Positions 1-7,433 are shown, numbered from the stretch's first letter. The stretch: 13,404 bases of DNA from Syntrophomonadaceae bacterium (GCA_003562605.1 PWUG01000246.1:1-13404), one strand, 5' to 3'. The notes: a model not told the origin generated them from the letters alone. Program-made: numbers and translations.

Positions 1-2
1 AT

Positions 3-713
3 ATTATCCGCAGCGGCTCAATAGAATTGACTGTGGAGGATACCAGGGAAACAATACGAGAAATTCGAGGCATGATCGAGGCTAAAGAGGGGATTATCAG
101 CAGTTCTAATATATATGAAATGAGAGAGGGCCAGTACGGGGCAAACCTGACCCTGCGCATCCCTAACAAAAATTTTGACTCAGTAATGGCTCAACTCGAA
201 ACATACGGAAAAGCAACTAACATACAAACCGGTCTTGATGATGTTACCATGCATTATATTGACCTTGAATCACGACTTAATAACCAAAAAGCCCAGGAAA
301 AAAGATTAGTGGAAATATTGGATATGGCCGAAACTGTGGAAGAGGTCCTGGAGGTGGAAAAAGAACTTTATCGGGTAAGGGGTGAAGTTGAGACGATGAC
401 CGCCCAGTTTAATTACCTGAAAGACCAGGTATCATATTCTACGATTCACCTTTTGATTCGGGAAGAAACCATCCCTACTGGAACAGTATCACCCAGCGCT
501 TTTCATGATCTGGGCAGCAGAATTGCGCAAGCTTTCATTGGGAGCATAAACGTCGTCCTGAATTCTGTTTCCTTTATTATTATCGCCTTTTCAGCCCTGC
601 TGCCGATACTGATTATTTTAGGTGTAATCGTTATTCTAGTCTGGCTTTTGGTCCGGAAACTGTCAAAGCGAAAGGACAAGGCTGAAAGCAATATCGATTT
701 AAAACAGGAGTAA
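3..713 (+). CDS. DUF4349 domain membrane protein (5' end outside window)
   Basis: The reading frame is open to the left edge of the window, and the codons before position 27 read IIRSGSIEL, the usual beginning of a DUF4349 domain, so the TTG at 27 is not the true start and the protein is truncated by the window. Visible order: the DUF4349 extracytoplasmic domain, with a Glu/Lys-rich coiled-coil stretch (about residues 80-130 counted from position 27) that ends in a YSTIHLLI beta strand, then a linker, then one strongly hydrophobic membrane segment (about residues 183-210), then a basic cytoplasmic tail with RKLSKRKDK. This is the family's usual layout: an N-terminal signal or lipobox (outside the window), an outside coiled coil and a C-terminal anchor. 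Biochemical function is unknown for the family; a surface or envelope role is likely. A hairpin terminator follows. Confidence 0.85.
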   Translation: MIRSGSIELTVEDTRETIREIRGMIEAKEGIISSSNIYEMREGQYGANLTLRIPNKNFDSVMAQLETYGKATNIQTGLDDVTMHYIDLESRLNNQKAQEKRLVEILDMAETVEEVLEVEKELYRVRGEVETMTAQFNYLKDQVSYSTIHLLIREETIPTGTVSPSAFHDLGSRIAQAFIGSINVVLNSVSFIIIAFSALLPILIILGVIVILVWLLVRKLSKRKDKAESNIDLKQE

Positions 714-789
714 GTTAAATAAGGATGGGCAATCGGTAAGATTGGTTGCCGGGAAAGTTCGATAAAGAAACTACTTGAAAATAAAAATT

Positions 790-837
790 TGCCGCCATTA
801 AGGACATAAAAACCTTGCGGGCGGCATCTTATTTTTT
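790..837 (+). terminator. Rho-independent terminator, probably bidirectional
   Basis: The arms TGCCGCC (790-796) and GGCGGCA (820-826) pair perfectly, with an inner AAGG/CCTT pair (800-803 with 813-816). The right arm is followed by TCTTATTTTTT on the plus strand. On the minus strand the same stem is followed by a run of T broken by a few other bases (complement of 778-789). It sits between the convergent DUF4349 and marR genes and can stop both. Confidence 0.8.
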
Positions 838-857
838 GCCTCGTCAGAGCCAGGCAG

Positions 858-1310
858 CTAAGTTTTAATAATATCTTCTTCCAGTATATCTTCACGTTCA
901 AATAGCTTGACAGCTTTTTGTAAAAGTTCCAGTAGCTGCTGCCGTTCATCTTCAGGAACATGCGACAAATAGACGGCCAGAAGAAGATTGCGTCTCTCTT
1001 CAACATTCTCAAGCACCTGCAGACCTTTTGGTGTTATATAAATCCAAACCTGCCTGCGATCCTTTTCCTGCCTTTCCCTTGTAACTAAACCCATTCTATG
1101 CAGGCGGTTAATTAATGCCGTAACCGCGCTTAAGGTTACCCCGAGCATCTGGGCAAGAAAAGACGTGTTGCAGGGTGCTTTCCGAAGGGCACGAAGTACT
1201 ACATACTGGGTGTCGGTAATCTCATCGACCGTATAGCGGTTGTGTAAAACCCTCACCCTGTAGATCAGGCGACTGAAAACGTGATCAATTTCTTCTATAT
1301 AATTGAGCAT
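858..1310 (-). CDS. MarR-family transcriptional regulator
   Basis: A 150-residue DNA-binding protein of the MarR family, which acts as a homodimer on short palindromes and usually responds to small ligands or oxidants. The winged helix-turn-helix is clear: the recognition region spans about residues 49-75 (SFLAQMLGVTLSAVTALINRL), followed by GLVTRER and the wing with the family DRR motif at 84-86 (EKDRRQVWIYIT), then TPKG and a C-terminal dimerisation helix. The ATG at 1310 is the only common start codon in frame. A GGGGGGAGAG tract lies about 22 bases upstream, farther than usual, so the start is not firmly fixed. The gene has its own strong promoter and is divergent from lnt, so autoregulation and control of lnt are both possible. 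The ligand cannot be predicted. Confidence 0.88.
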   Translation of the reverse strand: MLNYIEEIDHVFSRLIYRVRVLHNRYTVDEITDTQYVVLRALRKAPCNTSFLAQMLGVTLSAVTALINRLHRMGLVTRERQEKDRRQVWIYITPKGLQVLENVEERRNLLLAVYLSHVPEDERQQLLELLQKAVKLFEREDILEEDIIKT

Positions 1311-1394
1311 GCTTTCATTGTTTATTGCTTTTCTCTCCCCCCGGATTTACTTTAAGTGCTAAACTATTAACCTGATCAAATATTTATTAAATTA

Positions 1395-1423
1395 TTTATA
1401 CCATTCATAATGTTTCCGGTCAA
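1395..1423 (-). promoter_or_regulatory. Sigma-A-type promoter of the marR gene
   Basis: Read on the minus strand: -35 TTGACC (1418-1423), a spacer of exactly 17 bases, -10 TATAAA (1395-1400). It is preceded by TGG, which makes an extended -10 (TGnTATAAA). Transcription would start near 1388, leaving a leader of about 75 bases. The leader contains an AT-rich imperfect palindrome (1353-1370, TTAAGTGCTAAACTATTAA) that could be a MarR operator; that part is a guess. Confidence 0.7.
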
Positions 1424-1441
1424 GACAGCTTAATTGATATC

Positions 1442-1470
1442 TTGTGTTTTAATAGAACCTTCACTATGGT
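1442..1470 (+). promoter_or_regulatory. Weak candidate promoter for lnt
   Basis: TTGTGT (1442-1447), 17 bases, TATGGT (1465-1470). The -35 matches consensus only in TTG and the -10 in four of six positions, so this is a suggestion only. The rest of the 227-base marR-lnt gap is AT-rich and shows no other clear element on the plus strand. Confidence 0.25.
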
Positions 1471-1537
1471 AAAGTAGCATTAAAAACCCGGTAAAAAAAT
1501 ATTGCCACTGATCTTAATCGGGAGAGATTGAACGCTT

Positions 1538-3064
1538 ATGAACATTCTATCTGACTTTAAAGACCTACTAAACCGTTATAAATACCTGCTGATGCCACTG
1601 CTGTCAGGCATTCTGCTTATCACAGCCTTCCCTCCTTTCGATCAGGGCTACGTAGCCTGGTTTGCCCTTCTGCCCCTGCTGGCTACTTGCCTGCAGGTTA
1701 CTCCACTTCGCGCTTTCCGGGCCGGTTTTATATTTGGGATCCCGCTTCACTTCTATTTAAACTTTTATTTGGCAAATGTGCTCTTTACTTATCTGCCATT
1801 TTCACTGGCCATAGCAGCCATGATTGGTTTGGTTCTGTACATCAGTCTTTTCTACGGGCTCTTTGGCCTGGCTGCCGGGCTGGTAAGCCGTCTGGGCAAA
1901 AATTGGCTGACTGCTTTTGCCGTGCCGTGCCTGTGGCTCTTAGCTGAGTACTTGCGCTCATTGAGTTTTTTGGCTTACAATGTCGGCTATCTCGGTTACA
2001 CACAGTGGGGTTATTCTACCCTGCTTAACATCACAGCCGTTTACGGTTACTGGGGGCTGCCTTTCCTGATTGTTTTTTTCCAGGTGATCCTGCTGCAGTT
2101 TTACCTGAAAAAACTGCAAGGAATTATACTATATGCAGTATCAGCTGTATTTATACTTCTGCTTACTGCCGGCCTTCTTATCCCTAACCTTTATCCTGTC
2201 AGTAAAGATAAAGAAAAATTATGGGTAGGATTAATCCAGGGTAACATCGATCCAGAACAAATAGTCGATAGCAGTCGGGAGCAAATCTTACAAAGATATC
2301 TTGACTTAACCCGTTATGCCGTCGAAGCAGAACCCTCCGTAAACCTGGTGGTCTGGCCGGAGACAGTAGTTGAACTTAATTTTACAGTGGATCAGTCACA
2401 CCCTCCGTTAATGATTGAAACCGCAGAAGAGCTTGGTGTAAGTTTCCTTTACGGAGCCCGCTTGAGGAAAAACGATCAGCTTTATAATGCAATCACATTT
2501 TATAATGTCAAACAGGATGAAATTCCAGTATATAAAAAACACCGCCTGGTGCCGTTCGTTGAATATTTTCCCTTGGAGCAAGTCTTAAATCAGTTCCTAC
2601 AGCTTGACCTTTTATTGGGAAGGTATTCTGCAGGAAAAGAGGTTACTGTTTTTGATTTTGATGGAATTAAGTTTGGAGGGGCAGTCTGTTTTGAATCTTA
2701 TTTCGGAGATCATACCCGTTTGTTTGCAGCTAAAGGCAGCAGGCATCTGTTTATATTGACCAATGACGCCTGGTTCGGCGAGTCTATCGGACTGGAACAA
2801 CACGCCCAGGCGGCGGCAATTAGAGCGGCTGAAATGGGTACCGGAGTAACACAGGTGGCTAATAGCGGAATCACTATTTCATTTGATTACCGCGGCCGGG
2901 AACTTTTTCGTTCAGGCAAAAACGAAGCAGCATATTTTACTATACCCCTGGATTTAAAAACCCGCAGTACTATTTACAAAAACTTCGGGGATTATTTCCC
3001 CGCAGCGTGCGCCCTTTTTCTGTTGATCTCAATTCCTTTAATAAGATTTCGGAAAACTATTTAA
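1538..3064 (+). CDS. lnt: Apolipoprotein N-acyltransferase
   Basis: An integral membrane enzyme that adds the third acyl chain to the N-terminal cysteine of lipoproteins, the last step after Lgt and LspA. At 508 residues it has the normal family length. The N-terminal half holds about seven hydrophobic segments. From about residue 227 (WVGLIQGNIDP) comes the nitrilase-like catalytic domain, with the Glu-Lys-Cys triad all present: E275 in WPETVVE, K334 in YKKHRLVPF and C384 in AVCFESYF. The following segment, LTNDAWFGES...QHAQAAAIRAAE, is also typical. A last membrane helix lies near 488-502. One oddity is LVPFVEYFP, where most family members have LVPFGE. The ATG at 1538 has GGAGAG 11 bases upstream. 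It is divergent from marR, and its last 8 bases overlap the end of the convergent CofE-like gene. Confidence 0.93.
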   Translation: MNILSDFKDLLNRYKYLLMPLLSGILLITAFPPFDQGYVAWFALLPLLATCLQVTPLRAFRAGFIFGIPLHFYLNFYLANVLFTYLPFSLAIAAMIGLVLYISLFYGLFGLAAGLVSRLGKNWLTAFAVPCLWLLAEYLRSLSFLAYNVGYLGYTQWGYSTLLNITAVYGYWGLPFLIVFFQVILLQFYLKKLQGIILYAVSAVFILLLTAGLLIPNLYPVSKDKEKLWVGLIQGNIDPEQIVDSSREQILQRYLDLTRYAVEAEPSVNLVVWPETVVELNFTVDQSHPPLMIETAEELGVSFLYGARLRKNDQLYNAITFYNVKQDEIPVYKKHRLVPFVEYFPLEQVLNQFLQLDLLLGRYSAGKEVTVFDFDGIKFGGAVCFESYFGDHTRLFAAKGSRHLFILTNDAWFGESIGLEQHAQAAAIRAAEMGTGVTQVANSGITISFDYRGRELFRSGKNEAAYFTIPLDLKTRSTIYKNFGDYFPAACALFLLISIPLIRFRKTI

Positions 3065-4223
3065 GGAAACCTCTAACCACCACTACCGGAGTGCCGGCAT
3101 CAGCGGAACCGCTGACCAGGTCAGCAAGGCTTGCCAGGATATCTTCCATACAGCGGGGAGTGGTACCTTCTTTGTCGATAGAGTCCTCAGACAAACCCTG
3201 ACGGCTGTTATCCAATAAAAGGGCCTCGATTTCTTCAGCACTTTTTTTCTCTTCGTGAAAGCAGTGATCTGCCAGGTATTTGTATTTAAAGCCCCCCCGG
3301 AGACAGTTCAACCCATCAGTAGCAGCAAAAGCTGCACATGGATCAGCAAGCTCATAGATTCCACTGGATGGATCAAGATAAGCTCCGTCTCCGTAGATCA
3401 TCACCTCCACATCGATTCCAAGGTCTTCTTTAATTTTATCTTTCAGCCGGTTTACTACCTGCAAACCATTCCGCGGGGCTAATTTAAGCCTTTCACCTGA
3501 TGACATGTTACTGCCTAAAAGGCCCCATTCTGAAAATGACACACCTTCGGTGCATACTTGATCCAGTGTAATGCAGTTCTGAAACTTACTGCTAATTGTT
3601 TTTTTAGTCGCTATCCGGGTATGGATATCGGCTGCAATAATCCCGTCCGGTTCATACCCGAGAATATGCAAGGGGTCATTTGATAAGAAGATAATGGGCT
3701 TTGCCCCTTCTTTTTCAATGATCTCCCTGTATAGATTAATATAGTCCACACCGGTAATAGGGTGCTTGAATTCATGATCCCCAAGATCTTCAGGGCTAAT
3801 AAGATCTTTACCCAGCTTTTCGACAAATTCGTTGTCAATCACCTGGTTTCCGACTTCATCATCCGGAAATGAAAGCTGCACTACTACTTCTCCACGGGGT
3901 ACAGATCTGGCTATCCCCTTCATGATCATCGAAAAACGGTTGCGACTGGCAATGGGAAAGACAACCGCCACCCTGCCGTCTTCTGCAAGGTTTAGCCTGT
4001 CCCCTATTTCCCGGGCAATATCATCGATCGTAACATAGTTGTTTTGTGCACGCGCGACAATTGATTCCGTGACACAGATAACATCTCCGTCACCCAACAG
4101 GCTGTCCCTATGACAAAAGGCTAAAGGTTCACTTAACTTTTCTACGATATCCATCCCCGGCAAAATTACACCCATTTTTAGGCCATAGGCCAGAGGTCCA
4201 ATATAATCAGGTAATTTAAGCAT
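3057..4223 (-). CDS. CofE-like protein (coenzyme F420-0:L-glutamate ligase family)
   Basis: A 388-residue protein of the CofE family, whose founding members add glutamates to F420-0 with GTP. The N-terminal region carries the family signature: GDGDVICVTESIVARAQ (about residues 45-61) corresponds to GD.i.V..KivSkaEg in CofE. Acidic metal-site-type residues recur (FPDDEVGNQ, YGDGAYLDPSSG). It is longer than classical archaeal CofE (about 250) and belongs to the long form found in Firmicutes that are not known to make F420, so the real substrate is uncertain. The frame stays open upstream to 4334, but the ATG at 4223 is chosen: AAAGGAGG lies 8 bases before it, immediately after the mobA stop, and residues before MLKLPDYIG lack family character. 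The 16-base gap to mobA implies coupled translation. No F420-pathway partner (CofC, CofD, Fbi genes) is visible. Confidence 0.8.
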   Translation of the reverse strand: MLKLPDYIGPLAYGLKMGVILPGMDIVEKLSEPLAFCHRDSLLGDGDVICVTESIVARAQNNYVTIDDIAREIGDRLNLAEDGRVAVVFPIASRNRFSMIMKGIARSVPRGEVVVQLSFPDDEVGNQVIDNEFVEKLGKDLISPEDLGDHEFKHPITGVDYINLYREIIEKEGAKPIIFLSNDPLHILGYEPDGIIAADIHTRIATKKTISSKFQNCITLDQVCTEGVSFSEWGLLGSNMSSGERLKLAPRNGLQVVNRLKDKIKEDLGIDVEVMIYGDGAYLDPSSGIYELADPCAAFAATDGLNCLRGGFKYKYLADHCFHEEKKSAEEIEALLLDNSRQGLSEDSIDKEGTTPRCMEDILASLADLVSGSADAGTPVVVVRGFLK

Positions 4224-4239
4224 TATTAACGCCTCCTTT

Positions 4240-4875
4240 TTATCCTGTTTTCTGTTTATTCGCCAAAATCTCCAAGGCATTTTCATAATCATCCCAGGTA
4301 TTGATATTGGTAAATGATTCCTGGTTGGGATCAAAACGTAAAATCTCCGCCGAGCTGATAAACCTAATTTTTAAATGATCATAAAAATCGGTAACCTTAT
4401 AGCACCCCAGGCTTAGTTGCTTTTCAATTATACCGATGCAGGAACGATTATAAAAAGAATGCAGCGGTTGATAATATTCTCCTATACGCGGTACAACAGC
4501 ATCGTAACCGGCAGCAGATTGTTCCATATATTTAACCAATTCAAGGTTCAGAAAAGGCATGTCGCAGGCTGCTACAAACTGATAAGGCAAATCCGAAACA
4601 CTCAGGCCGGCATGGATACCGCGCAAAGGACTTTTATGCTCATCAACAAGCAGATCGCCGGTTATCCGGACGGGCAGATCACGATATAAGTCCGGCCGGT
4701 CGGTTACTACAGTAAGCCGATCAAAATATTGACCCAATCGGGTTACCATTAGCTCAATCAGCGTTTGCCCCTGAAAATCGAGCAACGCTTTCGGCTGCCC
4801 CAATCGCTTACTGTCACCCCCGGCAAGGATTATGGCTCCCCGGCAGCCTTGCTTATGATCGCTGAAATAATTCAA
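4240..4875 (-). CDS. mobA: MobA-type molybdenum cofactor guanylyltransferase
   Basis: A soluble nucleotidyltransferase that links GMP to molybdopterin to give the bis-MGD type cofactor. Visible motifs: the NTP-binding signature LAGGDSKRLGQPKA (residues 17-30), the SPLRGIHAGL segment (82-91, equivalent to GPLxGI) and the metal-binding AACDMPFL (Asp 105). At 211 residues it is the normal MobA length. No ATG is in frame near the beginning; the start is a TTG at 4875 with GGGGTGGAG just upstream, rather close, so the exact start is uncertain. It follows tatC by 34 bases and precedes the CofE-like gene by 16. The operon with Tat genes fits MobA, since many bis-MGD enzymes leave by the Tat route. 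A related nucleotidyltransferase such as MocA or CofC remains possible. Confidence 0.8.
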   Translation of the reverse strand: MNYFSDHKQGCRGAIILAGGDSKRLGQPKALLDFQGQTLIELMVTRLGQYFDRLTVVTDRPDLYRDLPVRITGDLLVDEHKSPLRGIHAGLSVSDLPYQFVAACDMPFLNLELVKYMEQSAAGYDAVVPRIGEYYQPLHSFYNRSCIGIIEKQLSLGCYKVTDFYDHLKIRFISSAEILRFDPNQESFTNINTWDDYENALEILANKQKTG

Positions 4876-4909
4876 ATCTCCACCCCTAATAAATAAGTTT
4901 GTAGCCGCC

Positions 4910-5641
4910 TTACTGAGACAAAAACTTCAGGCGTTTTTTTTCACTTATCATAACCATGATTATGCCGATTTCATAGAGCAACAGCAGCGGTAAAACCATC
5001 ACCACCTGGGATATAATATCAGGCGGGGTAATGATCGATGACAATAGAAGCATGACCAGTAGAGCAATTTTTCTATGGCGCCTCAAAAATTCAGTTGTTA
5101 AAAGGCCTACTTTTCCGAGAGCCCAGGTTACCAGGGGCAGCTGAAAAACAACACCGAACGCAAGATGAAAAGAAAGGACAAATGAGATGTATTCACTGAT
5201 CGTAAATCGGGGTTCCAGCTGGGCGGCAGCAAACTGTAAAAAAAACCTGAGGGTAAAAGGAAATGCCACGATATAAGCAAAAATAACTCCGTTAATGAAA
5301 AGAAAGGTTGCCCCAAGCAGAATACTAACTACAAATACTTTTTCACCCCTGGTCAAACCGGGAAATGCAAAAGCCAACAATTCATAAACTATAACCGGTG
5401 ACGATATGATCAGGCCGCTTACCAATGCAAGGCGCAGGTTAGCCATGAAGGCTTCAGGGGGTGACAAATAAATCAGCTTTAACCCACCCAGGGGATAAGT
5501 TAATATGCTGCGTATCTGCTCTATGTTAGCAAAACAGATAATTGCGGCGACAAGCAAAGCGCCTGCTGATATAAGCAGACGCAAACGCAACTCTGCAAGA
5601 TGCTCAAGTACGGGCATAGTGCTTTCTAAATCTTGTGTCAC
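4910..5641 (-). CDS. tatC: Sec-independent protein translocase TatC
   Basis: The six-helix receptor subunit of the twin-arginine translocase, which recognises RR signal peptides and exports folded proteins. Seen: the N-terminal motif EHLAELRLRL (13-22), then YELLAFAFPGLTRGEK with Phe 91 and Glu 100 at the same nine-residue spacing as the essential F94/E103 of E. coli TatC, and the late TPPDIISQ loop. With the chosen GTG start at 5641 the protein has 243 residues, the normal size; GGGAGG lies 12 bases upstream. Alternatives are a TTG at 5683 (257 residues, poorly supported beginning) and the ATG at 5617 (MPVLEHL, weak ribosome site). It follows tatA by 87 bases and is followed by mobA after 34. 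Confidence 0.93.
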   Translation of the reverse strand: MTQDLESTMPVLEHLAELRLRLLISAGALLVAAIICFANIEQIRSILTYPLGGLKLIYLSPPEAFMANLRLALVSGLIISSPVIVYELLAFAFPGLTRGEKVFVVSILLGATFLFINGVIFAYIVAFPFTLRFFLQFAAAQLEPRFTISEYISFVLSFHLAFGVVFQLPLVTWALGKVGLLTTEFLRRHRKIALLVMLLLSSIITPPDIISQVVMVLPLLLLYEIGIIMVMISEKKRLKFLSQ

Positions 5642-5692
5642 CCTTACTGAATACCTCCCGGCATTCCCGACGCTGCTTTTCAATCCCCCCTG

Positions 5693-5698
5693 ATTATA
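5693..5698 (-). promoter_or_regulatory. Possible internal -10 element before tatC
   Basis: A perfect TATAAT on the minus strand lies between tatA and tatC, but no convincing -35 is found 16-18 bases upstream. Transcription from here would begin near 5686 and favour the GTG start of tatC over the TTG at 5683. Confidence 0.2.
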
Positions 5699-5728
5699 CT
5701 AAACTCCGATCAGAACGGAATAAAATTC

Positions 5729-5917
5729 CTACTTCTTAGGATCGGTATTTGGGTTGGCTGATTCGTCAGATCCGGTGCTGCCTTTCAATCCTTCTTTAAG
5801 TTCAACAACGCTTTTCCCGATTGCTTTGGCCAGTTCGGGAAGCTTGGTCGAACCGAATATCAAAAGGATTACCGCTAAGACTGCTATGATCTCCCACGGA
5901 CCTATTCTACCTAACAT
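5729..5917 (-). CDS. tatA: Twin-arginine translocase subunit TatA/E (tatC-adjacent copy)
   Basis: A 62-residue TatA-family protein: one short N-terminal membrane helix (PWEIIAVLAVILLIF), the hallmark FG hinge (FGSTKLPEL) and an amphipathic helix (AKAIGKSVVELKEGLKG), followed by a polar disordered tail rich in Ser, Asn and Asp. TatA oligomers form or weaken the membrane at the translocation site. The frame extends upstream to 5944, but the ATG at 5917 (MLGRIG) is the start: AGGAGG lies 7-8 bases upstream and the family begins here. It has a good promoter of its own and probably leads the tatA-tatC-mobA-cofE-like transcript. The membrane helix carries no special residue that would mark it as TatB. 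Confidence 0.93.
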   Translation of the reverse strand: MLGRIGPWEIIAVLAVILLIFGSTKLPELAKAIGKSVVELKEGLKGSTGSDESANPNTDPKK

Positions 5918-5966
5918 AACATATCCTCCTCTATAGAGAATCAAGCTGTTTTATGTCTACTCATTA

Positions 5967-5995
5967 ATTGTAACATATTTTTATCTTTTCGGTAA
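5967..5995 (-). promoter_or_regulatory. Promoter for tatA-tatC-mobA-cofE-like operon
   Basis: Read on the minus strand: -35 TTACCG (5990-5995, weak), a 17-base spacer, -10 TACAAT (5967-5972, five of six). It is preceded by TGT, giving an extended -10. The start would lie about 43 bases before the tatA ATG. The leader holds a ten-base palindrome CTCTATAGAG (5929-5938) that touches the ribosome binding site. Confidence 0.55.
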
Positions 5996-6087
5996 CTATC
6001 ACCCCGGTCGCTCACATAAATACTTACCAAAGGATGATTGACTTCAATTCAGCAGCTTACTTTTAAAAGAGAGTCCTCCATTAAGTG

Positions 6088-6276
6088 TTAACTTTTTTTA
6101 TCAATATCATTATCATCAAAACTGATACTGTCCTTTAAATCATTTGTTGCTTTCCTGAATTCTTTAAGGCCATTACCGATGGAACGGCCAAGTTCAGGCA
6201 GTTTCGCAGGACCAAAAATAATCAAGGCTACGGCAAGGACCAAAATTATTTCCCACATTCCTATTTTGCCGATCAA
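6088..6276 (-). CDS. tatA: Second twin-arginine translocase subunit TatA/E
   Basis: A second TatA-type protein, also exactly 62 residues with the chosen start: membrane helix MWEIILVLAVALIIF, the FG hinge with canonical FGPAKLPELGRSIG, an amphipathic helix GLKEFRKATNDLKDS and an acidic/basic tail ending DKKS. The start is taken as the TTG at 6276. GGAGG (6285-6289) stands 8 bases before it, and the resulting MIGKIG matches the MLGRIG of the neighbouring copy. An ATG at 6291 and a TTG at 6297 are in frame, but the GGAGG would then lie inside the gene. It is 170 bases upstream of the other tatA, with a promoter between them, so the two copies may be expressed separately. TatB function cannot be excluded. 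Confidence 0.9.
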   Translation of the reverse strand: MIGKIGMWEIILVLAVALIIFGPAKLPELGRSIGNGLKEFRKATNDLKDSISFDDNDIDKKS

Positions 6277-6338
6277 AACCTTCACCTCCATCTGCAAAAT
6301 AACAGTCTATTTTCAGCAATTATTTAGAGCCGATTACC

Positions 6339-6344
6339 ATTATA
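6339..6344 (-). promoter_or_regulatory. Possible -10 element for the second tatA
   Basis: A perfect TATAAT on the minus strand lies 62 bases before the second tatA start. It is directly preceded by a small inverted repeat GCCTGAAATAGGC (6345-6357) that could be an operator. No good -35 hexamer is seen (TCGTAA at 17 bases). Confidence 0.3.
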
Positions 6345-6407
6345 GCCTATTTCAGGCATAATTACGATATATCATTTACACTAACTTTTTTTTGACTTAG
6401 CCTCTAT

Positions 6408-7406
6408 TTAACCGCTCTGCTCTTTTACGGATAGTCGAAGATATATAAATAACGCCGGTGCGCCGAGAGTAACCCAGACGCCTCCCAGGGCATAGCGGAT
6501 AAACCCTAAATGTGTAGCTGTAGAAGGGAGGATACCACTCAAACCAATGATTATACCGAACAGCACAGCCAGGCCCAGGAGAACTTTTAGAATTTGGGCC
6601 GGCAACGAACTCTTGACGACAGCCTGGATCTTTTCTTTTTCGATGATGTAACCAAATGAAGCTCCGGCAAGGTATCCAAGAACCTTAGGTGGATCAGAAC
6701 CAGGCAGAACCGTTACAAGGAGAACCGGTACAGCTATAGATAATACCAGAAGAGCCGGGGTGGTAAATTTTTCGATCCAGCCTTTATCGGCAAATAGATT
6801 GCTTAACCAGAGGAAGAATAACAGAAATGCTATGCCTAACGCTAAACCACCAAGGATATCACCTAAATAATGATAGCCGAGAACCATCCGTGATATTGCG
6901 ATAATTACTACTGCGGCAATAGTCCAGATCCAAAATACTTTATTTTTTAAGCGTACCGCCAGGTAACCCCAAACTGTTACAGCAGTCAGGGTATGACCGC
7001 TTGGAAAAGCATAGGCATAACTGCCTTCGGGATGAGTTACCCCTTCAACCGGCGGACGTTCAAGCAATGTAACATCTTTGATCAGGTTACTTAAAGTACC
7101 CGATGTCAGGAGTACAAAAGCGCCCCAAAATCCCAAAGTTTTATTAAAACACCAGATTAAAACGCTAAAAAAGACCATGTAAAACTCATCGTCACCGAGA
7201 AATGTGAAAACCCTTAAGATAAATTCCACGGGAAAAATTCGCCACTGTTGTAAAGCGACAATTAATTCCAGGTTGCGGGTCTGTGGCCAGGCTATAATAA
7301 GTATGGCTGAAGAAATAACCATTACACCCAGCAGAAATTTAACCCAGAATGACTCGCGCTTCGGATCTTCAGAAAAATAAGGCTTTTTTAGCGGGGGGAA
7401 ATTCAT
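6408..7406 (-). CDS. PAP2-family membrane phosphatase with extra C-terminal membrane region
   Basis: A membrane phosphatase of the PAP2/phosphatidic acid phosphatase type; relatives dephosphorylate lipid phosphates such as undecaprenyl pyrophosphate, phosphatidic acid or phosphatidylglycerol phosphate. All three catalytic motifs are present: K110...R117-P118 (KDVTLLERP), P135-SGH138 and SR172...H179...D183 (SRMVLGYHYLGD). After the catalytic domain (ending near 200) about 130 residues form four further hydrophobic segments, so at 332 residues the protein is much longer than a minimal PAP2 enzyme. The ATG at 7406 is preferred: GAGGAGG lies 9 bases upstream, while the TTG at 7424 has its own start codon next to that same site. 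It follows the DUF2007 gene by 27 bases, so the two are probably co-transcribed. The specific substrate is not decidable. Confidence 0.88.
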   Translation of the reverse strand: MNFPPLKKPYFSEDPKRESFWVKFLLGVMVISSAILIIAWPQTRNLELIVALQQWRIFPVEFILRVFTFLGDDEFYMVFFSVLIWCFNKTLGFWGAFVLLTSGTLSNLIKDVTLLERPPVEGVTHPEGSYAYAFPSGHTLTAVTVWGYLAVRLKNKVFWIWTIAAVVIIAISRMVLGYHYLGDILGGLALGIAFLLFFLWLSNLFADKGWIEKFTTPALLVLSIAVPVLLVTVLPGSDPPKVLGYLAGASFGYIIEKEKIQAVVKSSLPAQILKVLLGLAVLFGIIIGLSGILPSTATHLGFIRYALGGVWVTLGAPALFIYLRLSVKEQSG

Positions 7407-7433
7407 TTTTCCAAGCCTCCTCAATTATTAAAT

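Noticed and set aside
503..1012. 169-codon open frame on the minus strand between the DUF4349 gene and marR
   Set aside because: It overlaps two convincing genes and the terminator, and its translation has no domain-like pattern; a shadow frame.
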